Shown here: piece after piece, positions 1 to 8,652 of the stretch
How the letters are laid out: each line of letters opens with the position of its first letter
Numbering within the stretch: position 1 is the first letter of the stretch
NCBI RefSeq assembly: GCF_902499175.1
Contig: NZ_CABVQC010000033.1
Coordinates: 1-64,000 of the forward strand
Direction of reading: 5' to 3'
DNA from: Burkholderia aenigmatica
Lineage (GTDB): Bacteria; Pseudomonadota; Gammaproteobacteria; Burkholderiales; Burkholderiaceae
Length of the DNA: 64,000 nt
Program-made: the position numbers and the translations under genes
The notes under the pieces: generated by a model
Database searches by the model: none
Told to the model about the DNA's origin: nothing
Seen by the model: the letters and a program-made list of their open reading frames with translations, nothing else

Positions 1-115
1 TAGTGGCTCAGCCGACGGTCGTCAGGTGGGGGAATTTGAAGTGACCATACCCGGAGGAATTTGACCGACCGCCGGGGTTCGACGCGGATCTCGTGAGTGA
101 GGCGGTATGGCTGCG
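1..115. other. Window-edge stretch with two subterminal-type repeats, possibly an IS end
   Basis: No gene is seen before the topoisomerase stop codon. Two similar units occur about 25 bp apart, at about 29-48 and 52-70; both contain GGAATTTGA followed by a GACC. Tandem subterminal repeats of this kind are typical of IS21-family ends. No transposase is in the window, so this is only a suggestion that an insertion sequence abuts the left edge. Confidence 0.25.
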
Positions 116-1903
116 CTAGGAGGTCGCACCGGCCTCTTGGTGCCTTAGGGCCGCGCAATCTGCATCGAGCCGATCCCACACGTGTCCTACCAGGCGCGGG
201 CCGTCCAGCGTCCCCTTGGCGATCTGGTCCAAGGCGGCTTCCAGCTCGGCCGTATAGCCAATGTGCGAGAAGCCAAAGCACGGATACAGGACGTCGTAAC
301 ACTTCTCGGCCAATGGCGACGCTTCGAGTGTCCCGTCCATTCGTAGCTTGACGGTGCCCTTGGTCGGCACCCCCTTGAGGATCGCGGCCAGCGTTGCAGG
401 GCGTCCGATACCAAGCTTCTCAAGTTTGGCGGCCAGGCTTATCAGCGTGTAACGAGGAGGCGTCTGGGTGGTGTGGCTGCGCACCTCGGCGTAACCGACA
501 TTGACCGCGCTGCCTGGAGCCAGCCGAGGTAGACGAATAGTCGCCCTATCTTCCCAGCGGCTTCCATCGTCGTCCTGCAAGACGGGGGAATTTGCTACGG
601 GACTTTCCAGCCATCCAGCCTCCAGAAGAGCCCGGTCCTTCGCGACAAATCGATTCGTGTTCCGTGCGTCGATGAGAGTGATGCGCCTGACGACAAACCG
701 TGCCGGCGCCAGTTGACTGTAGAGGGCTCGCTCACGGATCAGCTTATAGAGAGCACGCTGCTCGTCCGATGCTCCGGCTTCTTCTACGTCGATGTACGCG
801 GGCCGAATGGCCTCGCGGCCTTCCTGTGCGTTCCTAGTCTTGATTGTCGAGCGGTTGAGGGTGGTGGGTACTACCTCGCCCTGCGCTCGCAGCAGGGCGC
901 GAATCTCTTCGACCGTTCCGGCGTCGATGTTGAGGCTGCTAGTTCGGTGGTACGTGATGTGGCCGTGGCCGGATCCGTCTCCTTCAAAGAGCTTCTGGGC
1001 GACATGCATGGTCGTTTCCGCGTCCCACCCGAAAATGCGATTGGCCGCCTGCAGCAGACTGTACGTGTTGAACGGAGGGGGCGGTAGGCATTGCTCGACC
1101 TGGTCTTCGAGCGACTCGATGGCGAGTCCGCGCTGCTTGCTGACAGCCTTGGCCAACTCGGCATCGAAGCATCGCTGGGTAGCATCATCTATGTCGTATT
1201 CGCTGTTGGGCTTTGGACCCTTTCCCGGGATGCTGGGCGCGCGGTACTGCCACTCGGCTTGCCAGCCTCGGAGATCCACGTGAACGGTGTAATAGGTCTG
1301 CGCCACGTAGTTGCGGATCTTGCGCTCGCGCTCGATCACGAGCGCCTCAACAGCAGTTTGCACGCGGTCAGCGGCGATGCCCTTCTTGTTGAACTGGGGG
1401 GTCAGAACCGGCGAGGCCACATATTCGATGATTCGGTCGAGCAGCCGGCGCGCTTCACGAGAGGCAACTGCGTTCCAGTCGATACGGTCGGCATGCTGAA
1501 ACGCGTGCTCGATCTGCTCGCGGGTGATCGCGCTGAAGCGCATGCGTTTCGGGTTCTTGAGCTGCAGGTACTTCGTCACGAATGCAGCAATCGACTCACC
1601 CTCGCGATCGTCATCGGTCCCGATATAGACCGTGGTTCCCGGATTGTCGCGCAGGTACTTGCGAATTCTTTCGACTGCCCGCGTGCCGTCGATGCGTCGG
1701 TTTGCGTCCGATGTCAGCACGTAGTCCCCTTGCATCGAGTCGCGGTAGATGCCGACGCCGACTCTGGGATTGCGCCTCAGATCGCAAATGTGCCCATAGG
1801 TCGCCATGACCTTGAATTGGCCCTGAAACATCTCTCCGATCTTCTCGGCCTTACTAGGAGACTCGACGATCAGCAGCGGGGCGGGAGTGGCCTGTGAAGT
1901 CAT
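116..1903 (-). CDS. Type IA DNA topoisomerase, plasmid TraE/TopB-like
   Basis: 595 residues. Type IA topoisomerases relax or decatenate DNA by breaking one strand through a tyrosine linkage. An N-terminal Toprim domain carries VESPSKAEKI (residues 13-22) and the acidic cluster TDDDREGE (96-103). The catalytic tyrosine is probably Y318 in GHITYHRTSS, matching the family ITYxRTDS signature. It is much shorter than E. coli TopA and lacks a C-terminal cysteine zinc-finger tail, as is usual for plasmid versions such as RP4 TraE. It is transcribed away from the XRE gene, and the 139-bp gap holds a KorB-like operator. It probably manages topology during replication or transfer. The family is clear; the exact plasmid role is inferred. 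Confidence 0.93.
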   Translation of the reverse strand: MTSQATPAPLLIVESPSKAEKIGEMFQGQFKVMATYGHICDLRRNPRVGVGIYRDSMQGDYVLTSDANRRIDGTRAVERIRKYLRDNPGTTVYIGTDDDREGESIAAFVTKYLQLKNPKRMRFSAITREQIEHAFQHADRIDWNAVASREARRLLDRIIEYVASPVLTPQFNKKGIAADRVQTAVEALVIERERKIRNYVAQTYYTVHVDLRGWQAEWQYRAPSIPGKGPKPNSEYDIDDATQRCFDAELAKAVSKQRGLAIESLEDQVEQCLPPPPFNTYSLLQAANRIFGWDAETTMHVAQKLFEGDGSGHGHITYHRTSSLNIDAGTVEEIRALLRAQGEVVPTTLNRSTIKTRNAQEGREAIRPAYIDVEEAGASDEQRALYKLIRERALYSQLAPARFVVRRITLIDARNTNRFVAKDRALLEAGWLESPVANSPVLQDDDGSRWEDRATIRLPRLAPGSAVNVGYAEVRSHTTQTPPRYTLISLAAKLEKLGIGRPATLAAILKGVPTKGTVKLRMDGTLEASPLAEKCYDVLYPCFGFSHIGYTAELEAALDQIAKGTLDGPRLVGHVWDRLDADCAALRHQEAGATS

Positions 1904-1928
1904 GTTCCTTCATGGACGGCAAACGCAA

Positions 1929-1943
1929 CTTTTGCTGCAAAAG
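1929..1943. promoter_or_regulatory. KorB-like palindrome, copy 1
   Basis: Perfect CTTTTGCTGCAAAAG in the divergent gap between the topoisomerase and XRE genes, 26 bp upstream of the topoisomerase start. It is one of nine copies in the window and is therefore placed to control one or both genes. Confidence 0.8.
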
Positions 1944-1970
1944 GCCGTTGCTGCGTCTGCCGCACCGTAA

Positions 1971-1985
1971 TTGCAAACTATTGTG
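1971..1985 (+). promoter_or_regulatory. TTGCNAACTATTGTG box, copy 1
   Basis: TTGCAAACTATTGTG lies 57 bp before the XRE start. The same 15-mer, with one variable base, recurs at 31977-31991 and 49571-49585, each time ahead of a plus-strand gene. TATTGT could be part of a -10 element, but no matching -35 is obvious. The binding factor is unknown. Confidence 0.5.
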
Positions 1986-2042
1986 TGAAGACGGCGTGTG
2001 AAGCAATACATATCATGCAGGCCCCCAGATGGGTGCCAAGGC

Positions 2043-2297
2043 ATGAAATCCTTAAACCTTAATGCAGCCTTCGGCAGAGTTCTGGCCAGGTTGCGCAGAG
2101 AACGTGGCTGGACACAAGAGTTTTTGAGTTTTGAGTGCAATCTCACAAGGAACTACATTTCGTTGCTTGAGAGAGGGGCACGTTCGCCGACGCTTAACAC
2201 CATCGCGAAGCTGGCCGAGGCTTTGAACGTCGGTGAAGAGGAGTTCATCAAGATGACCTTTGACGAACTCCGGAAGACCTCGAAACGTTCGGGGTAG
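2043..2297 (+). CDS. XRE-family transcriptional regulator
   Basis: 84 residues from ATG 2043. The frame opens upstream at GTG 1998, but those 15 residues are not HTH-like. A Cro/C1 helix-turn-helix fills most of the protein; WTQEFLSFECNLTRNYISLL gives helices 2-3, followed by ERGARSPTL and a leucine-rich helix. It is a likely DNA-binding repressor with no fused effector domain. It diverges from the topoisomerase and ends 2 bp from the convergent pilV stop. Its upstream region carries a KorB-like palindrome and a TTGCNAACTATTGTG box, so it is probably part of the element's regulatory network. Its targets are unknown. Confidence 0.85.
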   Translation: MKSLNLNAAFGRVLARLRRERGWTQEFLSFECNLTRNYISLLERGARSPTLNTIAKLAEALNVGEEEFIKMTFDELRKTSKRSG

Positions 2298-2299
2298 GG

Positions 2300-3853
2300 T
2301 CAATAGAGCACGTCGATAATCACAACGCCGTCTCGGCCAGCGTTGTTCCAGACGCAAGTTCCCTGGTTGGCCTGGTTGGGTGGCCCATCTACTCGGCAAC
2401 CGGATATAGAGACGCTTCCCCCTGACCCGTATCCAAAGGGCGACAAGCCACCGGGATAAGTACCGCTGCTCAGTGCGTTATGAGCTGGGTCCGGCGTGTA
2501 GGCGTTCTGTCCCGGATTGCCGATGCCATAGGCACTGTAGCCGCAAGCGCCCGGCCCACCGCCCCCATTCGCATATGGACCAGCAGCGACACGATTTGGG
2601 ACCGGAATCGTCCCCAATCCGCTGTAGGCCCATGCCCCGTTATTTGGGCCGGGGATCAAAACGCCGCCGTTGATCGTATCGGCCGTGACCGTAGTTGCGC
2701 CACTACCGCCATCGCACTCCAGCAAAACGCCCTGACTCGGGGAGATCAACTGTGACCTTTCACCGGGATAGCCTCCAAGGCCATCGTCATTCGATGGCGG
2801 AACCATGATGTGGTAGACGTATTCGGGCGGGGCGAGCCTCCCTGAGTCGAGTGGACCGTAGCCAGGTGCCCCTTTCCCCACCACAACACTTAATGTTTCG
2901 CCTGCCGTCAAATTGACAGGGGCAGAAAAGACGAACCCGCCCGAGGATCCGGTGATGTACTGGCTAGCGAATCGCCAGCCTAACCCCGACGCTCCCCCTC
3001 CAGCCATCGTCACCAGCGCGGATTTGACGCCAGACGGAACAGTCCAAGAAGTGCTGCTTGTGAACACGTAGCGGTACATGTTCGGGCTCGTCGACGCCTT
3101 TTGCCATTTCCCGTTGGGGTCAATGCCTTGGCAACTCAGACTTGCGCCCATCGAGTCTCGCCCAAAGGCGCCAACAGGCGAGCATGGTTGGTTCAGCGTT
3201 CCGATGGCACCAGGACCGTAGATCACGGGGGTGTTCATCGTGTTGAGCTGTTGCTGACCAGGTACCGCATTGCGGTACAGGTAGTTGCTGCTCAATTGCC
3301 CATTGTTGAAGTTCAGGAGCGCCGCGACGTGGCCGCCAGAAACGGACGGATAGTTGGCAGTGGACTGAGTCCAACCGCCCCAAGAGCCATAGGCTGTAGC
3401 GGCTCCGCCCGGGTAAATGCCTGAATCATTCTTCGGAATAATGCCGCCAGGTTGACCTACGAGCCCAGCGATCTTCGATGCGGTCATGTCGTTCATGGCC
3501 GTGCCGCCGTAGCTCATGACCAGAGCCTGTAGGTTGCCAGGACTGGGCTGCAGTACCGCTATCTGCCAGGTCTGACCATACGGATTTGTCGCGTTGAACG
3601 ACCCGTCCAGGAGGTTCACCGCCTGCAGCATCGGCACGGTGATGATGGCCGGACTCGTGGAGGTGGCGACGCTTTGCAGGTTCGTGCTGTACTTCTTGAT
3701 GTAGTCCGAGCCAACGTCAATCAGCTTGAGTTGCTGCTGAGCTGTTGAGGCTGCTCGCGTGTTGTCGCTCGCGGTTTGAGAGATCGTCGACAGCTTGGGA
3801 ATAAACGTCAGGCCGACGATGATCGCAAAGAGGACGCCAAGGACTTCGCTCAT
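2300..3853 (-). CDS. pilV: PilV-like minor pilin / pilus-tip adhesin
   Basis: 517 residues. In IncI-type thin pili, PilV is a tip adhesin that selects recipients. Here the N-terminus (MSEVLG then a hydrophobic segment to about residue 24) is followed by a pilin-like helix and a variable body. The C-terminal third is glycine-rich (about 300-517) and resembles phage tail-fibre tips, ending in a VVIIDVLY strand. Last gene of the minus-strand pilus operon. Two differences from R64: there is no Rci recombinase or set of inverted shufflon segments downstream, and the N-terminus lacks a classical prepilin leader with a cleavage-site Gly and +5 Glu. Assignment rests on position and architecture. Confidence 0.75.
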   Translation of the reverse strand: MSEVLGVLFAIIVGLTFIPKLSTISQTASDNTRAASTAQQQLKLIDVGSDYIKKYSTNLQSVATSTSPAIITVPMLQAVNLLDGSFNATNPYGQTWQIAVLQPSPGNLQALVMSYGGTAMNDMTASKIAGLVGQPGGIIPKNDSGIYPGGAATAYGSWGGWTQSTANYPSVSGGHVAALLNFNNGQLSSNYLYRNAVPGQQQLNTMNTPVIYGPGAIGTLNQPCSPVGAFGRDSMGASLSCQGIDPNGKWQKASTSPNMYRYVFTSSTSWTVPSGVKSALVTMAGGGASGLGWRFASQYITGSSGGFVFSAPVNLTAGETLSVVVGKGAPGYGPLDSGRLAPPEYVYHIMVPPSNDDGLGGYPGERSQLISPSQGVLLECDGGSGATTVTADTINGGVLIPGPNNGAWAYSGLGTIPVPNRVAAGPYANGGGGPGACGYSAYGIGNPGQNAYTPDPAHNALSSGTYPGGLSPFGYGSGGSVSISGCRVDGPPNQANQGTCVWNNAGRDGVVIIDVLY

Positions 3854-3872
3854 GATTTCTGTCCGATCCTGA

Positions 3873-4349
3873 TTACAGGCCGATTTGGATGACGGAGACG
3901 ACGCTACCGTTGGGTACGCTCGTCGCGAGTGCTTGGGCGCTTGAGCCCGGGGCTACGCTGGTCCATGTGGTGCCTGACGAGAGGCCATAGGCCGCATCGC
4001 CCCCAGTTGCAGACACGATGGTGTTGATCGCGCCGGCTGGCAGCAGAGCGTAGGTCGTGATGGTCCGGCCGGCTGCGCCGAACGGCGTGACGGCATTGCC
4101 GGCGCTCGCAAGAAACGGTGCTGAGAACGGCGTCCCCTGCGCGGCAAGTTGCGGGGCCGAGACTGTGCCGACGAATGATGGGTTGCTTTTCAAGAAAACA
4201 GCGACCGCATTGGCGTAGGCGATGAACGTTTGGCCTGATTGGACCGCCTGCAGCACTTGCGTCTGCGGGGTGATCGTTGTGCTTTGGAGGCGGTAGATTG
4301 CCAAGAGGCCAGTGAAGAAAGCGAAAACCACCACAGGCATCAATCGCAT
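3873..4349 (-). CDS. pilM: PilM-like pilus protein
   Basis: 158 residues from ATG 4349, preceded by AAGGAA at good spacing; the upstream extension of the frame is rejected. A single hydrophobic N-terminal segment (about residues 3-18) anchors or exports it. The rest is Ala/Thr/Ser-rich with patterns like R64 PilM, a small inner-membrane protein of thin-pilus clusters whose molecular role is not well defined. It lies between the PilT-like ATPase gene (13-bp gap) and pilV (19-bp gap), so it should be cotranscribed. In R64, PilM lies earlier in the operon, so the gene order has been rearranged here. Confidence 0.6.
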   Translation of the reverse strand: MRLMPVVVFAFFTGLLAIYRLQSTTITPQTQVLQAVQSGQTFIAYANAVAVFLKSNPSFVGTVSAPQLAAQGTPFSAPFLASAGNAVTPFGAAGRTITTYALLPAGAINTIVSATGGDAAYGLSSGTTWTSVAPGSSAQALATSVPNGSVVSVIQIGL

Positions 4350-4362
4350 GGCTGTTCCTTCG

Positions 4363-5376
4363 TCATGGCAGATGGGGGGAGCGCATCGCGAGACGACGTT
4401 GGCGTTCAACCTCGCTATTGAGCAATTTGAAGGTGCCGTCGCGCACGATGGACTGCAGGCTCTCTTTCAGTTCGTTGCCCATCCACAGAGGCTCGAAAGA
4501 AAGTATGCGGGGAGGGGTCCCCGTGCCCTTCGAATCAGGCAGTGTGAAGGGCTGCACTGATGGTGGCGGCAACTTCCCTGGCTCCGCGATATGCAAAGTC
4601 AGATGAGCGGCAACACGGAGGGCGTCGGCCAAAGCAGCGGAAATTTTGTCGTTGTTGGCAAGCATGGCAAGGCGCGACAGCCCGGTGACCAGGTCACCGG
4701 CATGAAAAGTTGCGACCACGAGATGGCCGCTGACGCTGGCAGTGATTGCCTCGCGCACCGCCACGCTCTCACGCAGCTCGCCGATGAAGATGATGTTGGG
4801 GCTGGCACGCAGCATGTTGCGGATCGCCGGCCCGATGTCTTCATCCGAGCCCACCTCTGTCTGGTAGCACCATCCTTTGCCGTGCTTACCTTGCAGCGGA
4901 ATTTCGATGGGATTCTCGACGGTCCAGCAAACGCCGCCGTGCATGGTCAGGCGCTCAGAGATGAATGACGCAGCGGTAGTCGTCTTTCCGCTGCCAGCCT
5001 TTCCCATGAAAACCACAAGGCCTTCTGTTAGCGCTACGTCGTTGAGCTTCCTGGCGAAGGTCGGGGGCACCCCCAGGGCAGTGAGATTGCCCGGGGGCAT
5101 GCGATACCGACGACAGACAAAGAGGCTCTGACCTGTAGCAAGCTGCATCTGGCCAACGCGCATGCGCGGCCCACCCTTCTGCGGCCAATTAACGCGGAAC
5201 GAAGGGCCTCGGCTTTGTGCTTGGGCTTGAAGGAACTTGCGCAGAGCGACAAGCTCCTCCGCGCAGGCGCTGGCAACAGGCACAACGTTCATCGAGTCGG
5301 GCGTGGGCTTGAACCAGCAGTCGCCGGGCGCTTCCGCAACGTACAGATCCGAGAACTCCAGGTCTTGCAACATCAT
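4363..5376 (-). CDS. PilT-like type IV pilus ATPase
   Basis: 337 residues. Secretion-superfamily ATPase with Walker A GKAGSGKT (residues 125-132), a Walker B/Asp-box region around IIFIGELRE (about 195-203) and a His-box segment VVATFHAGD, all typical of the PilT/GspE group. The short, poorly conserved N-terminal domain and absence of cysteine zinc motifs favour a PilT-type motor over a PilB-type assembly ATPase. The start is ATG 5376 or 5373, only 3 bp past the pilS stop. The R64 thin-pilus operon has one ATPase (PilQ), so a second motor suggests a retractable pilus. Function is inferred from family and context. Confidence 0.82.
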   Translation of the reverse strand: MMLQDLEFSDLYVAEAPGDCWFKPTPDSMNVVPVASACAEELVALRKFLQAQAQSRGPSFRVNWPQKGGPRMRVGQMQLATGQSLFVCRRYRMPPGNLTALGVPPTFARKLNDVALTEGLVVFMGKAGSGKTTTAASFISERLTMHGGVCWTVENPIEIPLQGKHGKGWCYQTEVGSDEDIGPAIRNMLRASPNIIFIGELRESVAVREAITASVSGHLVVATFHAGDLVTGLSRLAMLANNDKISAALADALRVAAHLTLHIAEPGKLPPPSVQPFTLPDSKGTGTPPRILSFEPLWMGNELKESLQSIVRDGTFKLLNSEVERQRRLAMRSPHLP

Positions 5377-5379
5377 GGA

Positions 5380-5856
5380 TTAATGGCTGTAAGTGAAAAT
5401 CAGCGTGTTGGTTGCGGTATTGCAGGCTGTAACCGCCGTACCTGCATCGATGGGCAAGGTTTGGGCCGCACCATTGATCTTCAGGCCAACAGCGGTCGGG
5501 GTGTTGGTGGCCATCTTGCTGCAGGCATCGGTCGGCACACCGGCTTCGGTCACGTCGAATTTCAATGCGTCAGAGGCATTGACGTTGACCGTGACCGCAC
5601 CGGACCAGGGATTGACCAGGTTGGTGCCATTGATCATTCGCGCCGGAGCTTGGGTGAGGGCTACGGCTGTGGTCACCGTTGTGAACGTGGATTGGGTGTT
5701 GTACAAGGTCTGGATGTTGCCCTGCAACTGACTGAGATCGCTAATCGCGTTGGAGGTCTTGGACGAGCCGAAAACGGCCCACAGAACCAGGCCAACTGCT
5801 GCGACGCCGATCATCTGGCCGAGGTACTTGAACAGGGTGCCGAGGATTTCACTCAT
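5380..5856 (-). CDS. pilS: PilS-like major pilin
   Basis: 158 residues from ATG 5856. A hydrophobic helix (about residues 7-28) is followed by a polar helix with SNAISDLSQLQGNIQTLY, then a globular part with the LVNPWSGAVTVN block seen in R64 PilS-type pilins. Two cysteines (in DACSK and VTACNTA) could form the usual C-terminal disulphide. Unlike R64 PilS there is no leader ending in Gly before the helix and no +5 Glu, and the N-terminus MSEILG matches that of the PilV-like protein. It lies between pilR and the PilT-like gene. Confidence 0.75.
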   Translation of the reverse strand: MSEILGTLFKYLGQMIGVAAVGLVLWAVFGSSKTSNAISDLSQLQGNIQTLYNTQSTFTTVTTAVALTQAPARMINGTNLVNPWSGAVTVNVNASDALKFDVTEAGVPTDACSKMATNTPTAVGLKINGAAQTLPIDAGTAVTACNTATNTLIFTYSH

Positions 5857-5912
5857 GATGACAATGCTCCAAATTGAAGGTGGGGGGGTGAATAAAAGAC
5901 AGGGATCGAGCT

Positions 5913-7079
5913 TTACCCCGAGAACGAGCCCATTTGGTTCGACATGGCGTTGACGGCGACGATGAGCAGGGTAATCACCCCATACATCACCGCTTCGGCG
6001 TAGAAGCCAAAGCGGTTGGCCTTCTCTTTCATGTCCTCTTCGAGATCTGCTGCCCAAGTACTGGCGACCTTCTTGATGCGCACAGGAAAGTCCGAGAAGC
6101 CGGCCAACGATGCGATGTCATCAACGATGTCGGGGTTAGGGAAGCCGAACGGAGGCATGCCGCCTTTTCCTTTGGCCAAGAGGGCCTCAGGCAGGGTTGC
6201 GCCGTTGTCCATGCGCCACCAGAGGGCGTACAGGCGTTCGTGCAGCCAAGGGGTAGCGTATTTGTATTGGTTCTTCAGGATCTCGACGTCGGGCATGCCG
6301 GCGCCGAGCAGTGCCGTGAACCCCATCAACCAGCGATAGCCCTCGATGTCGCGGTAAAAGCTGTAAGGGAGGTAACGCTCTGCGGCCACGCGATAGCGTC
6401 CCTTCCAGCGGGGAAGCGAATAGGCGACCAGTCGGTAGATGATGTTGCCGATTACCGGCGGAATGAACGCGACCCAGCTATTGGCCAAATGGGCAGCTTG
6501 GAACATCCCCCGGGCTAGACCCCTTGCGCGGTCTGCGGGAAGCACGTACTCCAGATCGGGAATGATGAAGGTGCCCAGTGCCCAGATGAATGCGTAGATG
6601 GCGATGGTGTAGATCAGCGGTCGAGTCAGAGCGGACTTGGCAGTTTTCATTACGTTGGCCACGCTGCGCTTCGACTCGACCAGGAGGTCTAGCGCATTGG
6701 AAAGATTGCCAGATAGCTCGCCGCTGTTGATCATGCTGACCTCGTCAGCCGGGATCCATTTCGACATGGCAGCAGCTAGCGACGAACCATCGCGCATGCG
6801 CCGAGAAATGTCGGCGACGATCTTGTCCGAGCTGACGCGGTTTCGCCGCTGCAGTCGCAGCCGGTAGTTATCCAGCGCCGTCTCGACGGGTATGGTGTTG
6901 CCAACCTGCGCGGCCAGGTGGCGATACAGGCCCTGACGCACTGGCCAAGAGAAGGCGAGCTTGTCGGCAAAGTGCGTAATCCTGGTCCAGACGCCTCGAC
7001 GCTTTTGCGGGCGAGCACGCTTTGCAGCACGGTACTTTTTGCCCTTGGCCAGGCCGAGCGCAGACTTAATGCTGTACAT
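5913..7079 (-). CDS. pilR: PilR, polytopic inner-membrane platform protein
   Basis: 388 residues from ATG 7079, with GGAG eight bases upstream inside the end of pilQ (14-bp overlap); upstream codons of the frame are a pilQ shadow. GspF/PilC family: two T2SF modules with membrane segments near residues 150-175, 200-225 and the C-terminus (YGVITLLIVAVNAM). The conserved ISRRMRDGSSLAAAM block sits in the first module and MDNGATLPEAL in the second. It links the cytoplasmic motor to the growing pilus. Gene order pilQ-pilR-pilS matches R64. Confidence 0.88.
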   Translation of the reverse strand: MYSIKSALGLAKGKKYRAAKRARPQKRRGVWTRITHFADKLAFSWPVRQGLYRHLAAQVGNTIPVETALDNYRLRLQRRNRVSSDKIVADISRRMRDGSSLAAAMSKWIPADEVSMINSGELSGNLSNALDLLVESKRSVANVMKTAKSALTRPLIYTIAIYAFIWALGTFIIPDLEYVLPADRARGLARGMFQAAHLANSWVAFIPPVIGNIIYRLVAYSLPRWKGRYRVAAERYLPYSFYRDIEGYRWLMGFTALLGAGMPDVEILKNQYKYATPWLHERLYALWWRMDNGATLPEALLAKGKGGMPPFGFPNPDIVDDIASLAGFSDFPVRIKKVASTWAADLEEDMKEKANRFGFYAEAVMYGVITLLIVAVNAMSNQMGSFSG

Positions 7080-8652
7080 GCTTGGCTCCGACGTGCGCCG
7101 CGGACTTCGGCTCGATGAGATCCACTTCCGTTTCAACGTCGCGCGGATCCACGGTACCCGACAGCGCGTAATGGATCGCGGAGGCGAGCATTGAAGGGTC
7201 CGCGTCTGGGCGAGCGTAATAGTTATCGCGAGCCGCTTCGCTGCCGTGCAAGACAAAATCCTTCATGACCTTGGCGTCCATCACCACAACTTCCGCCACT
7301 GCAAAGCGCACCGTGGTGCCGTCATAGTTGCAGTGCTCACAGCCTGCGCCCTTGAGGCGCACGAGTTTGAGGTCGCCCCAGGTTCGCAGTGCATTGACGA
7401 TACGTGCGGAGAGCGCGTCAGGGGCCTTGTGCAACGGCTGGCTGCAGCGCCGGCAGAGTTGAGGCAGCAGACGCTGGGCGATCACACCTCGGACAATCTT
7501 GTGGTCACAGAAGACCTTGCGCGCCAAGCGCCGGCTGTCCATGATCTCGATGCGGTCAACGAACAGGAAAGGGTCGGTGACGTGCAGCGTCGTCCAGACT
7601 TGGTGGCCAGTCACGGCGGCCTCGATCGCCGCAGCGGTCACGTCAGGGCCGCGCAGCTCGCCAAACAGCATGATCTTGGGTGCCATGCGAAGCGCGACGC
7701 GAACGCGATCAAGAAATGCCGCGCCGGCCTCTGCCTCATTGCGAGCATTCGTCACGGCCATTTGCACGCCCCAGGTCATCGGGTATTCGACCGGATCCTC
7801 GATGGTGACCTGGCGGCTCTGCGGCTTCTTGCGGGCCTGCTCCTTGAGCACCTCGTACAGGCTGGTAGTCTTCCCAGACGCTGTCGGACCAGTGAAGATC
7901 ACGATGCCGTTGGGCGCATCCATGAGCAACCGTACCTTCTCAAGGCTCTTTGGCCTGAATCCCATGCCGCCTAGTTGGAAAGAGCCTTCAGGCCGGCGCG
8001 GAAGTTCCAGGGCCTTGAGTTGAACCTGCTCGACTTGGGCAGTCGCATACTGCAGGCGGAGCGTCATGAACGCACCGCCTTGGGCTTGCGGAAAGCTCGG
8101 GCCACGTATGATGCGCACCGACGTAAGCAGCGTTTCTGGCGGAAGTGCCTCGCCCGGAATTTGGGCGTTCTGAAAGTCGAGAATGTTGTAGCTGGCGTCG
8201 CGGACCTTTGCGATGCCTTGGTAAATTGCGCGAGTCAGCGCCTCCCCATCTTGCTGAGTCTTTTGCGCGAGCACACGCAGGCCGCCGTTGACACCGATCT
8301 GGATCTCGGTGTGTGAGCCGCGTAAATTGAAGTGAAGGTCGTGAGCACGATAGCGTGCAGCGGTCTTGATGATCTCAATGGCCTCTGCCTTAACCTTCAT
8401 GTCCACGTCGGACTCTTCGGCTTGACGCAGACCCGAGTTCCGAAGACGGACTACCTCGTCGAATTCGACCGGCTTTACCGTGAAGACGATGCCACGGGAG
8501 CGGTTACGGTCGACCCAGGTGAGAAGGACCGGGTCTCCAGCAGAGGTGCGTTCCACGTAGACCGTGCGCTTGAGCGTGTCGATGGCAGTCTTTTCGACAA
8601 AGCTCTCAGGCAACGGCAGTGCGCTGGATTCGTCTTTGAAGTCAACGTCCAT
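7066..8652 (-). CDS. pilQ: PilQ, pilus-assembly ATPase (GspE/PilB type)
   Basis: 528 residues. Walker A GPTASGKT (255-262), Asp box QVTIEDPVEY (281-290), Walker B at IMLFGELRG (about 327-335), His box VWTTLHVTD, and a zinc-binding C-terminal element with C400, C403, C438 and C441. These are hallmarks of the assembly ATPase that powers pilus polymerisation at the inner membrane. It overlaps pilO by 11 bp upstream and pilR by 14 bp downstream, indicating translational coupling. Length and order match the thin-pilus PilQ family. Confidence 0.92.
   Translation of the reverse strand: MDVDFKDESSALPLPESFVEKTAIDTLKRTVYVERTSAGDPVLLTWVDRNRSRGIVFTVKPVEFDEVVRLRNSGLRQAEESDVDMKVKAEAIEIIKTAARYRAHDLHFNLRGSHTEIQIGVNGGLRVLAQKTQQDGEALTRAIYQGIAKVRDASYNILDFQNAQIPGEALPPETLLTSVRIIRGPSFPQAQGGAFMTLRLQYATAQVEQVQLKALELPRRPEGSFQLGGMGFRPKSLEKVRLLMDAPNGIVIFTGPTASGKTTSLYEVLKEQARKKPQSRQVTIEDPVEYPMTWGVQMAVTNARNEAEAGAAFLDRVRVALRMAPKIMLFGELRGPDVTAAAIEAAVTGHQVWTTLHVTDPFLFVDRIEIMDSRRLARKVFCDHKIVRGVIAQRLLPQLCRRCSQPLHKAPDALSARIVNALRTWGDLKLVRLKGAGCEHCNYDGTTVRFAVAEVVVMDAKVMKDFVLHGSEAARDNYYARPDADPSMLASAIHYALSGTVDPRDVETEVDLIEPKSAAHVGAKHVQH

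Noticed and set aside
2300-3853. A shufflon in pilV
   Set aside because: No inverted 19-bp type repeats or alternative C-terminal segments, and no Rci-type recombinase, are visible around the gene.
5215-5877. Plus-strand frame over the PilT/PilS region
   Set aside because: Gly/Arg/Val-rich and antisense to two recognised pilus genes; no ribosome site.
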